Shown: piece by piece, positions 10,525-21,400 of the stretch
How the letters are laid out: the number at the start of each line of letters is the position of its first letter
Position numbering within the stretch: the first letter of the stretch is position 1
From: Symsagittifera roscoffensis
Taxonomy: Eukaryota > Xenacoelomorpha > Acoela > Convolutidae
DNA length: 64,000 bases
Direction of reading: 5' to 3'
Assembly: GCF_963678635.1 (NCBI RefSeq)
Contig: NC_087068.1
Coordinates: 56,018,467-56,082,466, forward strand
Position numbers and translations under genes: made by a program
The notes under the pieces: model-generated
Database searches by the model: none
What the model saw: the letters and a program-made list of their open reading frames with translations, nothing else
Told to the model about the DNA's origin: nothing

Positions 10525-11760
10525 TCATGTCGCAAGTGAACCGAATTGGCTCCGACCGTTCGAGGTAGAAAAACACAAGAGATAGTGTCCCTGACTCTTG
10601 AGCCAGTGGTTGTAGGGCCTATTTTTCTTTAACCGCATATGTGACGTAAGTAGGCAACTGTTACAAGTTTCTAAATCCAAAAATACTAGTTTCCCGTTTG
10701 TGTTTGGTGTCTCTATTGTGAACTGTAAATTTGGATGTAGTAAGTTTGCAGCCCGTAGCACTTTTTCGGGATCACCCTTCATTGTTCTCACTATATCGTC
10801 AACGGAACGGAGAAATTGCCTAGCTTGCTGCACTGACTTACTTTTCTCTCTTATCGCGATGCATTTTCAACAGTACCAGACAGACGGTTTCTCTCATATG
10901 TGACGTAAGTAGGCAACTGTTACAAGTTTCTAAATCCAAAAATACCAGTTTCCCGTTTGTGTTTGGTGTCTCTATTGTGAACTGTTAATTTGGATGTAGT
11001 AAGTTTGCAGCCCGTAGCACTTTTTCGGGATCACCCTTCACTGTTCTCACTATATCGTCAACGGAACGGAGAAATTACCTAGCTTGCTGCACTGACTTAC
11101 TTTTCTCTCTTATCGCGATGCATTTTCTACAGTACCAGACAGACGGTTTCTCTTATATTTCGATATTCATCATCTGATATATCACCGCATTTTACCTGAT
11201 ACCAGTTCAAACAGCATTCACATTCTACATCTTTAAATCAGTACGTGACTTTTTTTTTTACTCGTGACATATTCCGTTGAGATCGTTTTCGGGCAAAAAC
11301 ATTTCGGGAATATCCTTTGATAGCGCAGTTTCGTACTGCTTGAGCCAAAGATTTGCTAAAATAAGAGATGCCACCATTGCCAAACCATCTTTCTGAACGT
11401 ACCATTTTTCATTGTACTTGAAAAGGACTTGAATAACTGCCATGTTCAACAGTCTCTTCATGGTTTTCCTAGCAATTGAGGGTGGTTCATCTTGCGCATA
11501 CAGTTTTCTCAGAGCTATGTCTATTGCTTCTTTCAGTGGAACATTTAAATACAAACTCTTGACATTCAGAGATATCAAAGTTTGATTGGGCTCAAGATTT
11601 GTGCTCTCTTAGATTTCTCTCGCATCTAGTGAGTTGGTTTCGATGTTTGCGCCCTCAATTTTCTCGAAAAATTTTGCAAGAACCTTGTTCAAGTTATAAT
11701 AAGAGCTACCAGGTTAAGTCTGCTCCGACTCTTGCTCTGACAGAACTGTAAACTGACGGA
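10525..11760 (-). pseudogene. Penelope-like reverse transcriptase, copy B
   Basis: Read on the minus strand, the order is an N-terminal block near 11710-11600 (KVLAKFFEKIEGANIET), then 11578-11258 with LNVKSLYLNVPLKEAIDIAL (RT motif 3 / palm start) and EKWYVQKDGLAM. After that come 11160-10525 with the YVDD-box region, here SVDD (Tyr to Ser), followed by LQFTIETPN. A 259-bp tandem duplication splits the second half. Stops lie near 11610 and elsewhere. The spacing and wording of the motifs fit Penelope-like RTs. No GIY-YIG domain is seen downstream. Confidence 0.7.
10636..11153. repeat. 259-bp tandem duplication inside Penelope copy B
   Basis: The block starting catatgtgacgtaagtagg at 10636 repeats at 10895 with few differences, giving two direct copies of about 259 bp. 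Copy A has only one version. The duplication therefore arose after the large unit was duplicated, or was lost from A. Confidence 0.8.
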
Positions 11761-12258
11761 ATTTTTTCTCTGGACAGTTTTGCTCACTTTTTAAAACCAT
11801 AATCAGAAAAAAGACCCAAAAAATCGAACGATTTTTTTTGAAATTTTTGTACAGCTTGTTTTTAGTGTGTTGCGAAAATGCATCTATGTCGATTTAAACC
11901 TCCCTTTCAGGCAATAACATTAGTTTTTTTTGCAACAGTCAGAAAACAATTTATTTGAAAAAATCGGAAAACGTAAAATTGATGTACTTACCCGAAGACA
12001 TTTTTTACGTTCCACTTCTGAGCTGTTTATGATCTCTACACATCAATTCAACTTAACCGTAATCTTGGTATTATCAAATTTGAGCTCAGTCCCATTGTTT
12101 TCAATTTGAAACTGTTTGTGAGCGTACTCATTTCATATTGTTTTTCTTCCTTTGAATTCTATGTCAACTTGAACCATGAATTGGCTCCTACCGTCTTATG
12201 AAGTCTGATGAAGTCCTATTATTGATAGACTTCATAAGTCTCTCATTATAACCCCTTT
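11761..12258. other. Intergenic AT-rich stretch
   Basis: No supported gene. It probably contains the eroded 5' part of the Penelope copy, as stops are frequent on the minus strand, and then unique AT-rich DNA up to the LINE fragment. A short near-palindromic run around gaagtctgatgaagtcctattattgatagacttcataag (12200-12238) could form a hairpin. Confidence 0.3.
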
Positions 12259-13180
12259 CTTATAAACTGGTACAACAGTTTTCTTTCTGGTCGCGTTCAT
12301 TCGACTCTTGTAAACGATCAACTATCTCGTGAACTAACTACCAGTCAAGGCGTTCCGCAAGGGACAGTAAACGGACCACCGCTTTTCAACAGTGGTACAA
12401 ATGACATATCAGTCACAACTGACATTCCTGAAAGACACACTAAATGCGCTGACGATTTTACCCCAGTTGTCGGTGGTCGCATAGGTGAACATGACTTACC
12501 AGTGACGTTATTAATGCACTCGAAGTCAAGTTTAACTCCAAAAACTTGACGCTGAATGACGGTAAAACAAAAGAGGTTCTGTTATCGTCTAAAAAAGGTC
12601 AACAACCTAGAACTATTCCTGGAGTTGAACGTGTGACGTCGCGAAAGATACTCGGTGTCATATTTGACGAAAATCTGTCGTTCAAGGAGCACATAACTGC
12701 TATCTGCAAAGCGTCAGTCTCTTGTTTATATCTTTTGTTGCGCCTCAAACGTCTGAACTATACAGCGGAAGAGCTGAAATTATTTCATAATTCTTTGGTG
12801 ATATCTCGACTATCTTACTGCGCGTCTGTTTGGGGTGGTACTTATTCATACTTACTAGATCAAATAGACCGAGTTCAGAACAAAGCACGATTTTTTGGTA
12901 TTATTGACAAAATTGAAACTATTCGCGAAATTATCGGCAAATCTGACCAGGGCTTGCTACGCAAAATAACCGAGACCGGGTATCTGCATCAGCTATATCA
13001 TCTCCTACCACACAGAACGGATTATGCCGCGGATACGCTGCGTCCCAGAAACGCTGGAGTTATGAAGACTAAACTAGAAAAACAACTCTGTATTTTCCCT
13101 TCGAGAGTTATAAGAGGAGTGTTCACTTAAATTTGTAAACATGTATTGGATGTATTATCCGATATAAATAAAAGTTTTGT
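12259..13180 (+). pseudogene. LINE (non-LTR) reverse transcriptase, 3' fragment with tail
   Basis: From 12259 the frame reads WYNSFLSGRVHST, then the RT motif SQGVPQGTVNGPPLFN and a degenerate catalytic box CADD in place of the usual Y/FADD. A frameshift near 12510 leads to the 194-codon frame 12546-13130, which has the thumb region typical of LINE polymerases (LGVIFDENLSFKEHI, then RLSYCASVWG). After the stop there is AATAAA at 13167-13172 and a TTG-rich tail, marking the 3' end of the insertion. The 5' portion, including any endonuclease, is missing. This fits the Jockey/CR1/RTE-like broad group. The exact clade is not determined. Confidence 0.8.
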
Positions 13181-14469
13181 TGTTTGTTGTTGTTTGTACC
13201 GATTGAAGAAGAAAATCACGAGAAATTATTTATCTGGCCTTTGAGCCAATGACTACAAAGTTTAACGCCCTTGATCTCAATTTGACGCTGGGACAACTAT
13301 GGATAGAATCTACGCGTCCAAAAAAAACCTCTACCAACTTGTTGCAGACCCGATTCCAAAATGGAGCAGGATGAAACGCCTAGATTGCTCAAATGCAGAC
13401 GAGCACCGATCTGGAGTCCTCCAGAACTGAGAACAACCACGAGAGACATGGGTGTTTTTCCCTTCATGGCTATTGCTCCAAAATTGCCGCCTCATGGCTA
13501 TTTTTCCAAAATCGACGCCTCCCCATAACTCGAACAACATGTCGCAACAAACGCATGCATTGCTGGCGGAAACGTCTGGTGCTACAAATGCGGGACATTC
13601 ATGCTTATGAGATAAAGTTGTCTAGCCTGCCGCAAATAACACTATAATGGTTTCCCATGCCAATCAAGCTTCAATTTTAGTCCATACTTACACAAAACTC
13701 ACCAGACCCTGAACCTACTACGCACGCAAAAAAAAAAGAACTGGCCAGCTTCTGGTCATGCTAGCTTCCTTGCTCATATGCCGCCGCTTAACAACAAGAA
13801 AGCCACCAGAAGGTAAATCATGGGAACCAATTTTTTTTTTTCAGAATAAACTATAAAATGGTTTCAAGTTTGGTGACCAACTCAACCATCTAATAATCGT
13901 AGCCGCTTAGCTAAGCCCTACACGCGTATAAAAACAGCGGCCATTGCATCCATGATAATGCCACAGCTGATTCTAGCTCGTACAAAAAATGGAAACAATA
14001 GCTCTATCCTTAAAACTATCAATCGGAGACTATTTATTCGGAACAGATGTGAGTTTCACCCATTGCTACAAGAAGCGACAGCCTTACCGTAAAGACTCAA
14101 AACATCTGTGAAAAGAAAACAAAATAGTTTCAAAGGATTCGACAAAAACGTTGTATGGGGTAAAAAGTCAAATACATTAAAATGGTTGACAGATGAATCG
14201 AGAGTAGGAACACTCAATTCTGTTAACAAAATTTGAACCAAAACTTTTCTACAACTGCCACAAGACAAGCAACCAAAACTAGAAAAAGCAGCTCCTAAAG
14301 TTATCTTTAATGACCCCGATTAACACTCACTCTCATATCGTCATTCGAGTTTTGACAAATGTAATGGCCTTAAAAAACGCAAAACAGCCATGCCAACGCA
14401 TGAAACTCACGGCCCATCCGCAACAATGTCCGGGAGACTACTGACTTTATACTATCGAAAGAGATAATA
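13181..14469. other. Intergenic, no supported gene
   Basis: AT-rich unique sequence with homopolymer runs. The short ORFs present have no motif, repeat partner or plausible composition. Nothing is supported here. Confidence 0.4.
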
Positions 14470-14748
14470 CCAAATGAAATAGACCACGCCGCCTACGACA
14501 CAAAATTCCGCCAAGTTTTTTTTCTTCCGGTAAGAGAAGGCGGCCTAAATTTGCTGTTACCTGAAGATCGCAGATATAAAAAATTGAGATCTCTAGCTGT
14601 TTTCGAACCAATCTCAGATAATGACGATAGTAAAGTATTTACAAGTAAACCGAAAAAATTGAGAGGTTATAAAAAGAGCAAAAAAGCATTGAAGTTAAAA
14701 TTGATACAAGAGCTTTTCAAAGCCAAATCGGCTGACCAGGAAATATAA
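14470..14748 (+). pseudogene. Retroelement fragment, post-RT LPVREGGL motif
   Basis: Frame 1 reads FLPVREGGLNLLLPEDRRY followed by a basic Lys-rich C-terminal part and TAA at 14746-14748. A motif of the type LPxRxGGLxxxxP is common in the region downstream of RT in several invertebrate retroelement polyproteins. Only this piece remains; no RT core is seen upstream in the same frame. Confidence 0.5.
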
Positions 14749-16564
14749 TGATTATCTACTCAGAGAAATTCTTATAGTTAAAATGAACATTTCATAAAAG
14801 TCAAGTATTAACAAAGAATCATCAAAGTTGAGCATACCACCTTCAACTTATTGAAATTTAAATTCAAGTGTAACCTTCGCCCAAATACTACATAGTGACG
14901 GAGCGTAGAAAAAGCACCTATTGACGACCGGCCGGCGTTAGTTACCTAAATTCTCCATTTTTCACCGTCTAGACCCAGCCAGTTGATTTTCTGGTCTGTT
15001 TAGGGCTAAGTAAAAAGTTACCATTTTTAGGTCATCAGTCAAACAACTTTCGATCAGCTTTCGTTACCTGCGAAGATAACCAGATAGCTGGGTCTCGGGT
15101 CCCCAGACTACGTGATTACCATTAAAAACACGGCTCCACTATCCTATTTTACTATGTTTTTAGTGACAGTTATATGCTAAATCCATTGGAGATGGATCGA
15201 CCCTTTCCTCTTTCTAGCTACTCATGCTCCAAAATACTAAACAATAGTGGGGTTAATTCAATCGTTCAGGGGGTTAAAGCAGCTAAAAAGTCAGTTTATT
15301 ACACTCTCTCAACATACAACAGTCTCTGGGCACCGGGCCTCCGATTCCGTGCTCTTCCAGAAACAACGTTGTTATTTGTCCAACTTCGTGTCACGGGAGG
15401 GTCCTGATCTTTCCGGCTATCCCACTGAAGCCTCCTTCTTATCGGCTTCCGCTATACGTCTAATCGTGCGCGATCGTCACGATAAGAGACTTCGTTTTTC
15501 CGTTTTTTCTTGACCGTTTTTCACTTGTCAATTCGGTTGTTCTGTTTTCACTGACTTTTCTACTAAAAAATGGCCGTTTCTGCGATTTTCAGAAATATTC
15601 CGCCGCATATCGAATTTTCAAAAATTTACTTGTAGAACATTCCGACCCTCCTTTTCGTAATGAGTTCGTGATTAACAACGCTAATGTCTTTTTCTTGCTC
15701 GTCGGAGGGTTCGGCTGTGTCAATCCGTCGGAATGGCACAAAGGGTGGAACGGGACAGCCTGTCATCAAGGTCGTAAAAAGAACTGCCTCTAAATTAAGA
15801 TGCGATCATCTTCATTAGAACCAAATTAAATTTTGCACCATTCTGAAAAATCGCTGTTTTATGTAACAGAAAGTTGACATCCCGGAATTCAAAATCTCAA
15901 ACAATTGATTCATCAAAAAATATTTGTGGTTAAGGAAGGGAGACTGATGATGCAGCAGGCTACATCTACCTCAATCAAACACGTGGCTGGAATACACAAT
16001 ATCTTTCAACTCAACCCCCTTTGTCATCCGATATATATTAACTTCTTTGCTTCAGATTTTTTTGATTGCTTTATGGCACCGATTTTGTTTTGCAGATTTC
16101 TATCAAACTATTTTTATATGTAATGACATTAATTTTGCCCGTTTGTTTTCATCTGACAGTGACTATTTGATTATTTTTGGGTTACGTTAAAATTGAAAAT
16201 TAAACAAATTTTTTCGCAGATTTTTGGTGCCTTTTCAGGTTTAAAAATCTCACTAATAATTACAGACTGATCAAAATCATAAATAGCGTCAAACAAATTA
16301 TTCATAAAAGTAATTCATCAAACTGTTACAAAACATCTATCTTACAATCAGTATAAAAACATTCCGCCAATTTTTTTCTGAGAGTTTTGATCTTTTTCCC
16401 ATTTTTTTATTATCAAATTTTTGGAACTAGTTTCAATGTCAGCTCCCTGCTTCTTAATTTGGAACTATAGCTTCCTTGTCAGCTCCCTGCTTCTAAATTT
16501 TGGCTCCTTGCTTATATGCAGCTCTTCTATACAAGCATTCTATACTACAATAAAACCGTTTTAT
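14749..16564. other. Intergenic, no supported gene
   Basis: AT-rich sequence with frequent stops in all frames. A short direct repeat of the phrase gtcagctccctgcttct occurs twice near 16440-16490. No gene, RNA or element boundary can be supported. Confidence 0.4.
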
Positions 16565-16830
16565 CTATGTTTTGGTTATCAGTCTCTGAAATGTCTCCGC
16601 AATTTTACGTGAGACCAGTTCAAGCACCCTCTCACATTCTGCCTCTTTTGACTTGTAGGTAACTTTTTTGTTTCTATTATTTTTGGGTGTAATCGTTTCG
16701 GGAATTTCCTTTTTCAGTGCATGTTTATACTCCAGGACCAAAAGATGTTCTAAAATTATGACCAGAGGCGCCCATGGCTGATCCATCTTTTTGCACCAAC
16801 CAAGTTTCATTGCACTTGAAGTGTTTGTTT
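16565..16830 (-). pseudogene. Second Penelope-like RT fragment, diverged
   Basis: On the minus strand the sequence reads TWLVQKDGSAMGAPL-like text across a frame break, then LEYKHALKKEIPET. This parallels the WYVQKDGLAM and KQYETALSKDIPE stretch of the Penelope copies at 5.5 and 11.3 kb. The nucleotide sequence differs substantially, so this is another, older family member rather than a third copy of the tandem unit. Confidence 0.6.
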
Positions 16831-17314
16831 CCTACTGATTGTTTTTTGTCCTGCGTTTATATACACCGTGACCTTTTGACCATCTGTTATGATTTCTGAA
16901 TTCAAGTTTTTACGGTTTCAATGCATTTGTTAAACGCCTGTAAGGCCTTATTATGCTTGCAAAGAGCTCAACTACATGGGAGGGCACTCATTAGGCTTGC
17001 GTCAACCTAGTGTATTTTAAAGAACATTTTTTTTCTAAATTAAGTCGCAAATATTGGTTCCACTTTTGGGCACATTTACCGCTTTTTGATAGCATGTGCG
17101 TTGACAGTCGAATATTATAAATTAACACAGTTGATGCAATTTTATTTCATCAAATGAACCACAAAAAAGCTAACTGTTTCAAACAATTTTTTTGAAATGC
17201 ACAGTTCATACATAATGGGGCTTTTGTGCTCTAGTTATTATAGATGCCTTCAGTTTGTTATAATCCAAATTGTTACTTGCAAAATTGTGTCTAATTGTAT
17301 TTGGTGCCATTTTT

Positions 17315-17571
17315 GCTTAATCGCATTGGAAATTCATTAGCATGCGTAGCTGATTTATTCGTGACTAGTGTTTGTCGGTGATTAAGCGTGAGTGGTTAGT
17401 GCTTGAGACTCAAATTCTCTTGATTGCAGTAGGTCGCTGATCGAATCCTAGACCTAGCCGAGTTTTTGCTAATTCAAGGCTTATTTATATTATTTCTTAT
17501 TGCACTTTCTAGTGCTGATTTTTGTGTTCTCGCTTGTCTTTGCGAAGCGAAGCTTCGCCTCTGTATTATAA
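17315..17571 (+). repeat. tRNA-derived SINE-like repeat, copy 1
   Basis: The copy has the shared layout of this family. An upstream block (gcattggaaattcattagca ... gtgactagtgtttgtcg) is followed by a tRNA-like head with an A-box-like gtgagtggttagtgc and a B-box-like region (gatcgaatcc), then a tail ending cttcgcctctgtattataa. A-box and B-box spacing suggests an RNA polymerase III promoter derived from a tRNA of the Ser/Leu type, but this copy is eroded. Confidence 0.6.
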
Positions 17572-17807
17572 TTCATTTTCCCAGTTTGAGCATGTGACAA
17601 AATTTTGAAAGTAGTCTAGAAACTATTACAATTCCTAAGTTCGATGTTTTGGACGTTAAAATGATTGGCTCTGAACGGAATTTTGTTTGAAAGCGCGGTA
17701 GTTTGTGTCGTGGTCTTGAGCCAAAGCCGATAGTCATTCATTCGCAGCATCCAACAGATAAATCATTTTAGTTGCGCTTGCTAAGGACCACGCATGCAAT
17801 CCGCTAC

Positions 17808-17821
17808 CCCCCCCCCCCCCT
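17808..17821 (+). repeat. C homopolymer run
   Basis: An uninterrupted run of C residues in a non-genic stretch. Similar pure runs occur as G at about 5040 and C at about 27126. They are likely slippage-prone sites where base counts in the assembly may be inexact. Confidence 0.85.
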
Positions 17822-18486
17822 ACCGTTCTAAACTACTCACCTAGAAGTTCAGGCTCGGTTTGTAACCGCGGAACGGCCGCTTCTGAAGCGGAAGATCGAG
17901 GACAATCTGATAAATATAGAGATTTAATTAATGATGGATATTTTTTTTCAACCAATAGCTTTTGAAGTTCAGGGTGCTGCCGGCCCTAGCTCTGAGATTT
18001 TTCCGAATAAGCTGTGTAAGAACTTGTGCACGTGTACCGAGGAACCCAGGGCAGGTAATTTTCTTAAGCAGAGAATCTCCCTCGCAATACATGTTGCGAA
18101 CGCTGCCTTTCTTGGCACTTTTAATGATAAAACTACTTTCGAAGAAATTTCTTATTTATAGAGCCAAGGGAACAAAAGCGCAGCTTTATATAATTATATG
18201 ATAGACACGTAGCCTCATATCAGGTCAGTCTTTTTGAGTCACTTCCAACTCCGTTTTATTCTGTGCAGGTGTTAATTTTCTCAGTCTGGTTGGCCTGATT
18301 CCCAACCATTTGACTCTCTTTACTTTATTCACATCATACTTTACTCTTCAATATCGAGAAAATTCTGAGGTTTTGACTGGATACTGTGATGAAGGGACTC
18401 CTGACTGTAACCCCGGTTACTATGATACTTTCAACCTTCTGATTATTTTATAAACTACTCACACAGCATAATTTTTTATTTATTAC
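17822..18486. other. Upstream region of helical-protein gene
   Basis: An open frame at 17931-18161 (plus) has passable composition and follows a polypyrimidine tract, so it could be an upstream exon of the next gene. I cannot connect it by phase, and no motif supports it. Otherwise the sequence is AT-rich and without features. Confidence 0.25.
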
Positions 18487-21400
18487 ATGACGCCTCCGTT
18501 TATATCCATAGTAAGCGAAATGCCATTTGCGATTTTAGATGTCATGCCTGTAATACTTAAAAAACAAATAATTGACAATATTAAAGGGTTGGTTTCGGCG
18601 ATGAGAAAAATTCAACCTTCAGATCTTGAAAGCAAGCATGTTCTTCTAGCTTGCTCAAACCGAGTGGATTTCAGTATCAAAATTCACAGTAAAAAACTTC
18701 AACACCTTCAACAAAATCTGCTTGTTCCTATCAGCGGTAACCAAGACCAAGTTTCTCTATTCCTAGCCAGATTTATTAAACTTTTTGGAAAAAGGTGTGT
18801 CAGCAAATCAGTCAGTGATAAGCTTTTAGTATACCAAAATGGCTCAAGCTCTATATTTCGTTTAATTAGTATCTATCCAACATTAAAAACTCATTGGATT
18901 GATACGATGCTCGAGCTTAACCCAGATTGTACACCTGATAAATCAAAGTTGCTGGCGGATAATTTAGAAATATTCACAGATCATACTTTCTCGTTGTCAC
19001 AGAAAGCAGAAATCGCATGCCATTTGAACAATTTTGAATACATAGTAGATACTTTAGAGCGATTTAATTTTCTAACGTCAACGGGAATTCAAGTCAAGAA
19101 CGAACTGAATCTCCCTGGAGAAGAAAGCGTGTTTGCGAAAAATGAAATAGACAAAGAGTCTCATCTCGCTAGACGATGTCTTCGTAAAATAGTGTCCACT
19201 TCTATTGCATGCTCCGATGAATCAAGTAGCTTGAATACAGCAAGACGATATCTGAAAAGCATTAGTCCAGTGGATGATCTGGTTAGTATTTGAATGCTGA
19301 AAAAAGAAAGAAACTATGGCGTAAGGTGTTTTTTTTTGCGCAGCCGATTTTGTCTTCCTCAGAAGAAGCTGGCAGCCTGCCAAGTTTAGAATCACAATAA
19401 AGCACTTTCAGCAGTGCCTCGGATACATAAGAATTCAAAGTTGTCCTATTGGCGAGAATAACTGGTCGAATATTTTCAGTTTTCAGACTAAATAAGACAA
19501 TTTGCATAGAAGTTGACCTCCAACTAATTTAAATCTACTAACGTTGCCAATGATTTTTTAGCTATTACCATTCTTTTTAGGCTTTCTTCTAATTCACTTG
19601 CTTTCATTAAAAATACCTGTATGTTTGGACAAAAATAATAAAGTTGTAGAAAAAACTCATATTTTAGAAACTTTTTTATTGATACTTGGTTTTCTGCGTG
19701 GTAGGAAAGTACCAGATGAATGTGGTCGGAAAATTATGTGCTACTTGCGCAGCAAAAGGTTACCTTTTTCCGTTGTAATTAGGCTTTACTTGAAATTAAT
19801 CTTATTACATTAGCCAGCATAGTGTATTATTATGAACGTACTTTTTTACAACCTAACTCGCAAATAAAAGTGCTCAATTTAGTGGCAATTTTGCTATAAT
19901 AACGCGCTGTAGCATTGGAATTTCATAGCATCTGTTATCTGATTTATTTGTGGCTAGTGTTTGTCGATTTTTAAGCGTCTGGCCGAGTGAGGATGACGGG
20001 AGACTGATTCTCGAGGTCGCTGATTCGATTCCGTCCCGCAGCAAAAGTTTAAATAATTTTAGACTTATTTCTAATTTTTCGTATATCTATTTATAGAGCT
20101 GCTTTTTTGTCGTTTTTCCGCTAAGTTTTGCGAAGAGCTGCTTTGCCTCTCTGTTTTAAGCCTCGCGCAAAACCGTCTAGGGCACCTCTTAAGTCATGCT
20201 CCATTGCGATTAACCATTGCTTTTGAAAAGTCAATCCTCGTTTTTCTCCAAAATATGTCACAGTAAATGTTGAAGTAGCCTATGCTATGAAAATTTTTTG
20301 GCATCAAAGGAATTACACTTGCGATTAGCAAGAGCTTTAAAGGTAGAATAAGGTTAACATTTTATTTTAAAAAATTGCCCTGAATAATTCTGAGCGCCAG
20401 TAGCTGTTTTTGAGAATAGTTTTTGTTCAATTTCTTATTTCACTGTTTGAAATCTATCTAATTTATATTCAAATGCCTGTGATGGGTACCTTGCCATGTT
20501 TAAGCTATCCTTACAAGGCTAGAGTGCCATAGCATCTTCTAACTTGTTCAAACCTATAAAGAATATAGCAATGTTTTTTTTTTATTATCCAGTTTGTTCC
20601 GACACTCCAAAAAGTGACCTCGAGGATCGATCTGTTAATCTGCATGGGCATATTTGGTGTCCACACCACTATAATAACCTGCCACGAGTCTGTCTAAACT
20701 GCTCGTTTAAAATTTACACGCGTGGCGAATTGTCAAGAACTACGAAATCATTCCAAATTGAATTGAGGCAGCTAATTAGTTTGGTTAATTCTATGCACGA
20801 CTCAAATGGTAACATGTAAACTGAAATATGATCAGCCTAAAATTCATTTTTTGCAATTACCTATATTGCAAAAAGTAATAATGGAGACCAATAAAATATC
20901 AGTTAGAAACTTCATATTTTTGTAGACCTAGTTTTTTCAACTTCTAAAATTTTTTGTTCGATTTATGTTTGTTTTGTTTCACAAGTGATTCGAAGCTCCG
21001 CTTATGTTTTTTTTACAAGTGATTCGAAGCTCCGCTTCGCCTCTGTGTATAATATAAAAAATTTTCAGGTTGATTGGCGTCCATGCGGACAAATTTTAGG
21101 TATTTGTTACTGTTTTGTGTAAAAGTGCCTTTTTCTATAGATCGATTGCTCTTCAAAACCGATTGCTTCCCTTAGAACTGTCTTCTTGTAGCTCAATTTG
21201 AGTATTTGTAGTATCTTTTTTCTATAGTATCCTTGTGGTAATTTTTTGTATATTTGTGTGCATAGGCAAAATACAATCTGAACGGTTCTCAAATTTTCTG
21301 TTTTCTCATAATTGCAGTCAAAATTATAGTTTTTGCTTATCGATGACAATCAATGTCCTTCCAATAAGGACGCCCAAAATGTTTCTTTTTTGCGAAGATT

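Larger units (their letters stand above)
1694..11513. repeat. Head-to-tail duplication of a compound unit (A 1694-5818, B 5819-11513)
   Basis: Sequence from 1694 (the KQEEKELDAAG region) to 5818 recurs from 5819 to about 11513 in the same orientation. The junction lies between the Penelope tail (cagttttctc) and the coding start (cagaagagaaagagctgg). Each copy has its own deletions: A lost about 850, 940 and 19 bases, while B lost about 260 and 165 and gained a 259-bp internal duplication. The present lengths (4.1 and 5.7 kb) therefore differ although the ancestral unit was one. Tandem arrangement is common for Penelope-like elements, but the plus-strand protein is not a known Penelope partner. 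Confidence 0.75.

Noticed and set aside
15174-15513. Overlapping short plus-strand frames
   Set aside because: Different frames of equal length with no motif, repeat partner or splice support.
17931-18201. Possible upstream exon of the helical-protein gene
   Set aside because: Reasonable composition but no consistent splice phase and two competing frames.
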